DNA of 64,000 bases from Antedon bifida. Lineage: Eukaryota; Echinodermata; Crinoidea; Comatulida; Antedonidae. The stretch covers positions 2,046,001-2,110,000 of the forward strand of contig OY727102.1 in assembly GCA_963402885.1 (NCBI GenBank), given 5' to 3'. This document shows, in pieces, positions 1-8,905 of the stretch. The position numbers and the translations under genes were made by a program. The notes beneath the pieces are model-generated. The model saw nothing but the letters and a program-made list of their open reading frames with translations, was not told the DNA's origin and made no database searches. Every line of letters begins with the position of its first letter. The first letter of the stretch is position 1.

Positions 1-381
1 AGACGAACTCACTGGATAATCACATGAACATTTTATTTTTGTCAATAAAATTCATAGTAATTCAGGGATATACCGTAGGCTCTTAAAAAATGTATCGGTA
101 GGTAATACAGTATTTGTTTTGTTAGGGTGGGCACCCATTGATTTTAGATTAATTGTAGAAACAGCTACGAAAAGCTAGATAATATGACAGCTGGATATTA
201 TGTAGGCAGTAACATTATCTAAAAAAAAATACTAGAAAACATGTGTATAATTAATAATTTGAGGAAATATAGAATCTCTTTATAATTACAGAAATTCTTG
301 CTTTAAGTATAATATATATGTTTTATTACTGTACATCCTCCAAAGGATACATTATTCCAAAGTCTAGTAATTGAGTCTTGC

Positions 382-1848
382 TCATTTTACAACAACATCC
401 TTACCATTTTCCACCTCGTCATCTCTAATGAAGTTCTCCTTCTTGGATTCTGGTGCAACTTTTGTAGATGCCGGAGCCTTCTTTGCTTTTGTGGCTTTTT
501 TGGGTTTTACTTCTTTTATTTCGTTTACTTCTTTTGACACCTCACTCAGAACAGGTTTGCTTGTTTCAGATTTCTAAACAAAATCAATTTCAGGAGTCTT
601 AAATTTTTTTTAAACTAGACAAGAGGACCAGTAAAATTACATTTTTACTGGTCCTCCACTGCATTTACTGGTCACAGAATATGGGCCTATAAGGAAGGCC
701 TTTAATTAACTTAAAAAGTCAAAATTCAGTACATTTAGTTCAGGTGTGAAATATCGTGAAGAGATCAATTGATCCTATTATTGAGATTTTATTTGCGAAG
801 AGGACTTGTTTTTTTACTATTTAACTGTCCGCCATGCATTTAACTGGTCATTGGCCGGCGGACCAGTGTTATTGCAAACACTGAATTTATCTAACTGGAT
901 CTACCTAGATTTTGAGACTTAATAGAACATTAATGCTTCTGTGTCCCTCTTGATCAGAAAATATTCTTCTTTGATTCATATGGGCTGTATTTTAATGAGT
1001 GTTTTTTTAGTTCATAAGTTTACCATCAAACCATAAAGTATTTTTAATTTCCAAATAAAGATAAAAATGTTCATTCACACATTATTTCTGTCTTGAACTA
1101 CAGTAGTTTGAATCTTTTGTTGTAAAGTTCAGTTTACATGGTGTTTTTTTTCATTATAGTTCCTGGTGTATTATATATTATTCAGCACCATGGTTACATT
1201 GCAGCTAACAGGATACAATGCTGCATTACGTTCAATTTGGAGTATATATGGGATAATTTGATTGATTGATATTGAAATCCGCCAGCATGGTTTATATGTT
1301 TTTTTTAAGTTATCTAAATGTAATTGTATTTTCTGTGTGTGTTCATCTGGGAAATAAACACAATCAATAAAAATAGAAATTATAAAATATTATTATCAAT
1401 CTTTTAATATCTTTAAAAGATAGCCTAGGCCTAATTATTACAATTTAAATGTTTATTTTATACCTAGGCTAGGCCTAGACTCTAGTCGATTTGATATCAA
1501 ACTTGTATTATTGTAAATAAAATATATATTATTCATTTATAGAGCCTACCTAGCCTAGTTCTACTAGCTTTCTGAACATATGTTTAATATTTACACTTCT
1601 ATCTGGAAAATTAAATATAAACATATGGTAAAATTCGCTAAGCCTAGATTGTACCATACCTTCTTCCGCTTCTTCTTCTTTCCGCCGCCTTGCTGATCGC
1701 CTTTCTTTTCATCATCAAAGTCAAAGCTAGGAGGCTGGCTAGACGACTTGAAACCGAACGCAAAAACAAGACCTAAAAGTAGCATAACACTTACAATAGG
1801 AATTGAAAAATGGAGTGGAATTACATCATTAAACCCTTTCACTTCCAT
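382..1848 (-). CDS. Small lysine-rich single-pass membrane protein, two coding exons
   Basis: I do not recognise this gene. Exon 1 (1848 to 1660) encodes 63 residues: a short N-terminus, one hydrophobic segment at about residues 14-33, then an acidic patch and a run of Lys/Arg. It ends at a GT donor (1659-1658). Exon 2 (573 to 382) follows an AG acceptor in the same phase and adds 63 residues rich in Lys, Glu and Ala, ending in TGA. The joined product is about 126 residues, with the layout of an ER or nuclear-envelope anchored protein with a basic cytosolic tail. LYRIC/metadherin or p180-like proteins share that general plan, but I see no diagnostic motif. A small exon inside the 1.1 kb intron cannot be excluded. 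A poly(A) signal on the minus strand lies near position 35. It is head to head with the BIR gene at 2455. Confidence 0.6.
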
Positions 1849-2454
1849 GCCGGCTGTATGTATTTCAGTACCCCTACGATAGCAAAAATCGGACTACCCA
1901 AAAGTCTAGGCCTAAAAATAACAGCTGTGACTCGGTCATGTGTTCGACGAGCGCGACGGATCGACGAGACGACGTGTTCAATGTCAAAGGTCAGGTAAAA
2001 ATATGTTATGGTGTGCTGAGCGCGCCAACTTAACGATCCTCTCTTCAATATTGATATGGCGGTTACTTTAAATTGATTATACAAAATTATGAGACAAAGG
2101 TGGGGGGTTATTGTCTAAAATAAATAAATAGAATTGTTTTATTTAAAAGAAACCGACAAAGTTGATGGTTCATGTGCGGTTGTGGATTTTTGCAAAGTGG
2201 GCCTTTCATATTGATGACGTAATTAGAAACGTCAAAACAGTTGTGTACACGTAGTTTTTATTTCCTAATTTGTTTTTGGGAGAAGGGAAATTCCCGAACG
2301 AGGAGATTTAGAGCCGACTGAACCAGGAGGCTCACATCAGACCAAACGTCCCTCTATGATGAGCATGGGGAGGACCTACCTATCCATCATTACGTTTTAA
2401 TTTCAGGATTCAGGACCATGAACAGTATTTAATCAATCTTCGACATCGTTTATA
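1849..2454. promoter_or_regulatory. Head-to-head intergenic region, probable bidirectional promoter
   Basis: About 600 bases separate the minus-strand start at 1848 from the plus-strand start at 2455. The stretch 1925-1985 is richer in CG dinucleotides than its surroundings. An AG acceptor-like site at 2404-2405 after a T-rich tract suggests that the plus gene has a noncoding 5' exon. No other gene is seen here. Confidence 0.4.
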
Positions 2455-3033
2455 ATGGCATATCATTACAATGACAATAGCAGTAGGCCTAGGCCTAAGC
2501 AGACTTCAGACGATTTGGATGTGGAAGAAGACGGTTGCCACCCCGGCCTTATTAGTAGCTCTAGTGGCAATATTATTGTAGATGGTATACCTGTGCATAT
2601 TGGATCTGGAAATGAAAGACTGGGAGAATCAAATAATATTTACATAAGTGGTCATCCAAGTAGTGAAATTATTATAAACGGACAGCGTATTGTTGCTGGC
2701 GGTGGTGGTGGTTTTCCCAGAGCTGATCCACAAATCATTATTGAAGATCGGATACCCGAAACTGAAAGCATTACGTCATCAGTGGAATGTGATAATGACG
2801 TAACATTGGTTGATGGAAGGTTAGAAACGTTTGAAGATTTCCCTTCTGGTTGCCCCATGTCACCTGCTCAACTCGCCCGCGCAGGTTTCTTTTACACAGG
2901 GATAGCAGACATGGTACAATGCTTTATTTGTAATGGAAAATTAAGAGACTGGGAAATTGGAGATTCAGCGTTTGGTGAACATTTGAAGTTTTTTCCAAAT
3001 TGTGAATTTGTGCGCAGACAGATGGATGCATAG
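2455..3033 (+). CDS. Single-BIR protein (IAP repeat family)
   Basis: The 192-residue product has one canonical BIR at about residues 122-186, with zinc ligands Cys156, Cys159, His176 and Cys183 (spacing C-x2-C-x16-H-x6-C) and the usual Trp in the middle. BIR domains bind IAP-binding motifs of caspases and their antagonists, or act in mitosis. There is no RING or UBA here. The first 120 residues are low complexity, acidic and glycine-rich, with no recognised domain. The BIR is at the extreme C-terminus, unlike survivin, where a long helix follows. The start is the first ATG after an in-frame stretch without support for earlier coding. Poly(A) signals (AATAAA) sit near 3282. The BIR is closer to the standard consensus than those of the cluster downstream, so this gene is probably an older relative and not a member of the duplicated block. 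Confidence 0.82.
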   Translation: MAYHYNDNSSRPRPKQTSDDLDVEEDGCHPGLISSSSGNIIVDGIPVHIGSGNERLGESNNIYISGHPSSEIIINGQRIVAGGGGGFPRADPQIIIEDRIPETESITSSVECDNDVTLVDGRLETFEDFPSGCPMSPAQLARAGFFYTGIADMVQCFICNGKLRDWEIGDSAFGEHLKFFPNCEFVRRQMDA

Positions 3034-4769
3034 GCTCGGCAATCAACAACAATATATCAATGACACTCTCTTAATAGAAAAATAATCGACAAGAATTGAA
3101 GTAACACCCGCATTAAGTTATAGTTATACTTCTGCTCACAAACTTTAAAAGATTGCTCAATAATTTAATCTTTGGCACCAGATTGTATTTATTTATTGTT
3201 AATGATCTCATTAATTATACTGTACGATAGTGTATTCTATCTGTTGCTTGTGTACACTCTGTAAAGTAAAACAATGTATATTAATAAATAAATGCTTGCT
3301 TATTGTAGACGCAAATACAGATAAGTGTGGATCGAGAGGGGGATGATGAGTTTTTTTAAATAAAAGGGGAGATAATTAAGTAATAATAAACACTAACTAT
3401 AGTATTGATGTGTGCTACTAAAAAAGATGAAATTAACTGACTAAATAGAAGTGATTCAGTTATGCTGACTAGACTATCTACGGGACGAGAGATCGGAGGG
3501 AAGTTTAACACGAATGTCAATCCTTTAAAAGGACACACTTTTTGTTTGGTCCAGAATGGCCCTTTTTACTAGAAATATACATGAAGTGTATACTTGAGAA
3601 GACTTCTATATTTTATGTCAAGAAATTTTCTTTTTAAAACCAAGTAGGCCTATTTACTAATCTTACTGACGTTTATTACTAATTTAATATAGTGGCCAAG
3701 AAACATACTTATTTCAGTACAATACAATTATTGAAAATGCAATTAACAAGATAAATAAGGTATAATTGCTACTATTATACACATTTTCATGCAACATTCG
3801 ATTCCGGAAGAAACCAAATAAATTAATACTGTACTAATCAAACGGTATGCCTACAGTATGTAAATATGGTATATCGATCAAATAAGTTATAAATAAATAT
3901 ATATTATATAGGTCTTAGTTGGTTGCCGGGGTGCCATGATCACGGTCACAAAACACTACTTTATACTTTAGTTAATTTTCGGAGACAGGGTATTATAAAA
4001 CATTTTCAATAAGCATGTTATTAATGATACGAATCGATTCTTATATTTTTGTAAAAGAAATTAGATATTTATGATTTTATTATGTATATTTTATTATTGA
4101 TTATATTCTAATAAAAATAATATGCTGGTTTACTTGGTCGAGTTACCGACGCTTGTGTACAGTATCTTGTACTGTGAATAATACACTAGAGTGTATAGAA
4201 ACAAAAAGTAAGATCATTTATTTGCCTTTCGAAGAAATGTCGATGACAGCAATTTCTGATTAAAAAGATACATATATCTGCATAGGTTACATAAACTAAA
4301 AAAGTATACAGTAAACATAAAAAAAGATTGAATTGTTCTATTTATAGTATAGTTAGGGAAAATGGTAAAAGGCTTCCTACTTTCTAGGATTTTTATCACA
4401 TAATCTATATTGTTTTGACAACTCTTGTAACATGACCACAGTGCTGATTTTGCCATTTTTCCTCTATCAAAATTAATGTAAAATGCATTGGCAGCCAAAA
4501 GCTGAATTGACAATTAATTACAAATATCAAACGTCTAAATGACATCAAAAAGGTAAAATAGACTAAAATATAAAAACATTGATCATAAACAATTCGGTTA
4601 TTGCGTAATTTCATTACTCGCTCATGGTCCCATTTCAGTACCATAACTGAACTGAAACTGTAAACATAGATCGATTGTTTTTTTGTTGTTTTATTTGTAA
4701 ACAGAACACTAGACGGCATTGTGCTTTTCAAAAGATTCAACTGATTGTTATCGATTGAATGGTTCACTT
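3034..4769. other. Intergenic, AT-rich; contains the left duplication breakpoint
   Basis: It holds the 3' end of the BIR gene and then AT-rich DNA with no convincing gene. Two minus-strand open frames at 4214-4767 have no recognisable domain and sit in duplicated DNA. The left boundary of the large tandem duplication is at 4326-4327. Confidence 0.6.
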
Positions 4770-5288
4770 GATTCTATTTTTAGATTGAACGTAAAATCCA
4801 ATACTAGCAACATCCGTTGTATGTACTGACTCTACTTGAATACAACGTAACGTTTTCATCGGTCGTCTACATTTAAAAGGTAAGAAAGCTGTCATGGACA
4901 ATGAAATTACTTAGAAATATATATACCATGACTATTATAGGCGTTGTTTAGGTCACTTAGGCCATGATCATCTGTATTTAGGAGTATCCCGTCCTACCAT
5001 GCATGCCCACGATTTTAGCGTAGGCCTACTAAACTCGTGGTGACGTAGCTAAGTAGCCGATATTTATAGATATTGGTCACGGGTTTGACTGATGTTTCTG
5101 GATGTTAACAATCTGAAACCGTCAGTAAGTGTATGACTAATTAATTCTTCTTAAACTAATTTAGGCCTACTAAAAAGTTGAAACTAATTTCTATTCTATA
5201 AAGCAGACCATAATAACATAAAGAAGAAGAAAAATATGTCATAATTGTCTTATAAATATTTCAACATTTTTATATATAAAGGTCAACC
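4770..5288 (+). promoter_or_regulatory. 5' region and probable noncoding first exon of the block A IAP gene
   Basis: A strong donor (AAAAG then GTAAG) at 4880-4881 and an AG at 5280-5281 just before GTCAACC-ATG fit a 400-base 5' UTR intron. The other three genes of the block show the same arrangement. Confidence 0.45.
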
Positions 5289-6956
5289 ATGCATACAGCA
5301 CTTCCCGAGGATGATCTGGAGACAGACTCAGTTGTGGACAATTATATAGGCGACCTAGACGGTGAAATCACACTTACCCAATCATACCATCACTATGATA
5401 GAAACAACTCATTGCTGCATCTCTTAAAACAACATAAATATACAGGTATCAACGCTAATTTAAATACTACACCAAAGAAAGAGTTCAACAAAAGATGGGG
5501 TGCCAGTACCGTACAAGAGGAAGGCTTCACAGAGCGAGAATTGGATATGACAAATTCGGAAAATCGGCTTTCTACATTTAAGTCCTTGCATAAAGGTTGT
5601 ACTCTTGATGTTTCCATTTTACAGCTGGCAAAAGAAGGGATATTTTATAAAGAAAACATGTTTTCATGTTCGTTTTGTAAGTATACTATTTACGCAAACA
5701 GATATCCTAATGTTTCAGAGTTACATAAAATGGAATCTCCAAATTGTTACTACGTCAAACAGTATCCAAGAAATCCATCAATATCACACCAGTCTGAAGT
5801 AGTCGCTTCTGTTGGTTCAAGCACCCCACGTGACCACGAATTGCCAACTTCTAGAAGCGAATTTCAATCATCCGTTTTAAATCTGGATTTGGAAAGAAAT
5901 ATATGTTCGCCTCAATCCGCAAAAGTCATGGAAAAAAGTTCAAGTTTCGATTGGATGTCTGAACTTGCAGTTGGTCAACATGTTCCTATCCGTGTCAGGC
6001 CTATGTCTTATAAAACTGTAGAAGACGATCTCTCTCTATTTGAAAACAGATTGAGAACCTTTCGTAAATGGCCATATACAAAACCAGACAAGAAGTCAGT
6101 TGCGAGTGCAGGATTCGTCTATAAAGGTGTTGGTGGTAACGTAAAATGTTTTTATTGTGACTTGGCTCTTTTACTGAATCCAAATGACGACCCTTTCATT
6201 GAACATGCTAGACTGCTGTCATCATGTAGATGGTTTGAAGAAATGAAAGGAGATCATTTCATCATTGAGTGCAAAACAAGATGTTATATTAATCAAGGTG
6301 AGACAGAATGTGGAATACGAGATTATATGACAAATGGCAACTCACAACATCTACCGGAAACAACATTTGAAGAAACACCTAGAGGAAGGAGAAAGGACCA
6401 AAAAACCGTATCTAAAATCTCGGGAAGTTTGAATCCATCTGCAGATTCGGAAAAATTGAAACTGGATGCTAATGCAAAATCTAAAATTAAACTTGCACAA
6501 GAATTTGGTTTTAATGATGATACCATAATGGCGGTAGTAACAAAACACCTAAAATATAACAATGGTGTTTTTTCTTTGTCAAACGAAGATATGATTGAAA
6601 AAGTTATGGATGAAGATGCTGCTAATCAAGAGATTAAGCCGGATGCACGTACTGAGATGGAATATCTGATACCAGACCTAACAAACCTTACGTTAAATGA
6701 CACAACAACTGAAAGTCTTACATCTGATACACTGAAGGCGTCCAATGAGGCATCGCAATCTAAAGATGATGTTGCCAAGGAACTAGAGGATCTCAAGGAC
6801 CAGCACGCGTGTAAAATATGCTTGGACCAATCGGCTAACATACTATTCAGGCCCTGTAATCACCTAGTTACCTGCATTGAATGTTCAAAGAACATCAACA
6901 TATGTCCAGTTTGCCGAGCAGCAATTGAAGACCGGATTAAAATTTATCAAAGTTAA
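5289..6956 (+). CDS. IAP family E3 ubiquitin ligase, BIR-BIR-UBA-RING, block A
   Basis: The 555-residue protein has a divergent BIR at about 92-156 (Cys127, Cys130, His146, Cys153, with only 15 residues between second Cys and His), a second BIR at about 250-318 (Cys287, Cys290, His306, Cys313), a UBA-like helical segment at about 396-440, and a C-terminal C3HC4 RING at about 506-545 with the signature CPVCR. That order matches cIAP/XIAP-type proteins, which bind caspases or signalling adaptors through BIRs, bind ubiquitin through UBA and transfer ubiquitin with the RING. BIR2 lacks the usual Trp and has a one-residue shorter zinc loop, so peptide-groove binding may be altered. The coding region is a single exon. 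It heads a row of three genes that share its first BIR. Block B at 17676 is nearly identical, with scattered substitutions and small in-frame indels. Confidence 0.92.
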   Translation: MHTALPEDDLETDSVVDNYIGDLDGEITLTQSYHHYDRNNSLLHLLKQHKYTGINANLNTTPKKEFNKRWGASTVQEEGFTERELDMTNSENRLSTFKSLHKGCTLDVSILQLAKEGIFYKENMFSCSFCKYTIYANRYPNVSELHKMESPNCYYVKQYPRNPSISHQSEVVASVGSSTPRDHELPTSRSEFQSSVLNLDLERNICSPQSAKVMEKSSSFDWMSELAVGQHVPIRVRPMSYKTVEDDLSLFENRLRTFRKWPYTKPDKKSVASAGFVYKGVGGNVKCFYCDLALLLNPNDDPFIEHARLLSSCRWFEEMKGDHFIIECKTRCYINQGETECGIRDYMTNGNSQHLPETTFEETPRGRRKDQKTVSKISGSLNPSADSEKLKLDANAKSKIKLAQEFGFNDDTIMAVVTKHLKYNNGVFSLSNEDMIEKVMDEDAANQEIKPDARTEMEYLIPDLTNLTLNDTTTESLTSDTLKASNEASQSKDDVAKELEDLKDQHACKICLDQSANILFRPCNHLVTCIECSKNINICPVCRAAIEDRIKIYQS

Positions 6957-7172
6957 AATACTTACTACTTACTCAGACGTACTGATTTTATGTGAATTGA
7001 CATCAATTATCCAGACATGATCAATGTCTGGCAAGCAAATGCCATTAACTGTATTAAACAACAATGCTTAGGAGTACCATTTATCATACAATATTTCAGA
7101 AAATATAAATAATAATACGATATCCCTGATAATACGAATATAAAGACGTCAAATTATGAAATTAAAAGTTAA

Positions 7173-7535
7173 GATGTATTGTCCCCCAAAAACATGAAAA
7201 ATGAAGATTAAATAAATCAGGTTTTTTTGTAGTGTTAATAAGATTATTTACTTTCCTAGGAAAAAAACTATAAAAACAATGTTTTTATAGTTATAAAATA
7301 ACATAATAAATGGTTAATTTCAACCATAAATCCTTTGTCAGACAGCTAATTTTACTATTTTTGGCTTTAAATTAGAGTTTTAGAAAATAAATAAAATAGA
7401 AATAAAGAGTTTTTTCAGGTAAATCAATTTTTGTTAGATCCAATTTTTATTAGATCCAATGAATATGTTAAATTAAAATGGTATATTCACCCAAAAAATA
7501 TTTAAGAATTATTTTTTCAGGGGGACAATATGTCT
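7173..7535. mobile_element. TTAA-flanked MITE, block A copy
   Basis: The stretch is bounded by TTAA at 7169-7172 and 7536-7539 and has inverted ends (GATGTATTGTCCC on the left, GGGGACAATATGTC on the right). Block B has the same element at 19570-20085 with about 150 bases more in the middle. TTAA target duplication is typical of piggyBac-type elements. No transposase is present. Confidence 0.6.
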
Positions 7536-7655
7536 TTAAGTAGTTTTTTTTTTTATATTTAATAATATAACAATCCATTTCATTATACGAAAATACCTTA
7601 GATGAACCATCCCATGTAGGTTATTTTTAGTTTATCAAAATTAAGTTACTACATG

Positions 7656-7784
7656 CTTTGTTTGTTTCTTTATTTCTATTCACAAAAACATAAACATATA
7701 TAAATAATCATTACAAACAAAACAAAAGAATGGAAAGGGGGGAATCTCTGAAGCACAGCTTATAATAGTAGAAACCCCCTGCTG
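7656..7784 (-). repeat. Insertion found only in block A, resembling a LINE 3' tail
   Basis: Block B (around 20190) lacks about 125 bases present here. Read on the minus strand the insert ends in an A-rich tail with AATAAAGAAAC-type repeats, as at the 3' end of non-LTR retrotransposons. It was therefore gained after the duplication, or lost from block B. Confidence 0.4.
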
Positions 7785-8369
7785 AAAGTTCATTCGAAAA
7801 AAAAATACATATTTAAACAGAATACTTAGGCCTACGTTGCATTTTCTATAGTGCTTTTTTTCATCTCTTTATATCTAGAAAACCACCGGCGTGCAAAATG
7901 GTGTCAACGATCGGCATTCACCGAGATGCACGCAATTTGGTGATGCCAATACAGTACTACATTATTATGTATTTTAATATAATATAATAATAGCATATGC
8001 TATTTTATAAACACATTTTCTGTACCATATAATTTATTAATATGTCACCTCTGTATTAATGATCATAATAGAGTGTTATGGTAACCGTTTCATAAATATA
8101 GATATAATATTACTTGATATCAATCATGGCTTGCTTCTCGTTATTTGTCAGTTTAGTTTTATACAATATTACTTGATATGTATTTGTAAGATTGTCTTAC
8201 TTTCGTATGCCTTTGTTAAAATAAACTTGGCGGAAAGACATGACATCAACAGGGCCTTGCAAGAGTTGGAAGATATCGGTAGGTGGAGAAGATAACCACT
8301 TGTGGTGGAATGAGACCGTCCTGAATTTTTACACTAACTAAACTGGGAGAATGCACCCATGTTTATCCT

Positions 8370-8905
8370 ACAGGCCTAGTTGTGGAAAACACAAGCCTCA
8401 CGTGATCAGTCATAGCGCTGCAAATAATAGAAAATCGAGGCAAACGTCACATTTGCTAAAATAACATAGGTGAGCCAATTGGAAAAACGATTTATTGATC
8501 ACGACTATAGAGGGTAGGCCTACAGTAATTACAACATCACAATAACCTACATTACAGATTAGGACGACTTGGGTGAGTATACTATTATTACTGTACTAGG
8601 CTACCGTAATTGTCTATGCATTCCTTCCCCCACTTATGTCGATATGGATTATTATTCTTTGGGCTACTCGTAAAATGTAGCGATTTTTCAAAGTTGTATG
8701 TTTGTGATATTTAGTGTGGCAAATTACTGCGCATCAACATGAACAAACGTTGATGTAGATTTTCTATTTAATTATAGGTGAGAAGCGAAAGCTATTATTG
8801 TCAGTTGATTCATTCTTCTGTATACAGAGAAGTACAGTGTAATCTCGTATAGCAACATATTATTTGATTTGTATAAGGGTGTATGTTTCGCTATAGGACT
8901 ACAAA
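8370..8905 (+). promoter_or_regulatory. Promoter and noncoding first exon of the repeat gene, block A
   Basis: A donor at 8573-8574 (ACTTGG then GTGAGT) and an acceptor at 8895-8896 (CGCTATAG), nine bases before the ATG, define a 5' UTR intron. The exon contains CACAATAACCTACATTACA, found with one base change in front of the third gene (12169 onward). Upstream ACGATTTATTGATCA also has a near copy there. The stretch is almost identical to 20810-21335. Confidence 0.55.

Larger units (their letters stand above)
6957..8369. other. Spacer after the IAP gene, block A; divergent between blocks
   Basis: No gene is supported. A 78-residue open frame at 8059-8295 is not kept open in block B. The spacer holds a TTAA-flanked MITE and a LINE-tail-like insertion, and differs from block B by many substitutions and indels, in contrast to the near identity that resumes at about 8370. 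Confidence 0.6.

Noticed and set aside
4214-4767. Two overlapping minus-strand open frames of 99 and 120 codons
   Set aside because: No domain, AT-rich composition, and repeated in the duplicated block without independent support; the same DNA continues into a fused frame across the junction at 16542-17153, which is only an accident of the join.
8059-8295. Small plus-strand gene before the repeat gene, block A
   Set aside because: The matching part of block B is not open in the same frame and the region is the most divergent of the duplication.
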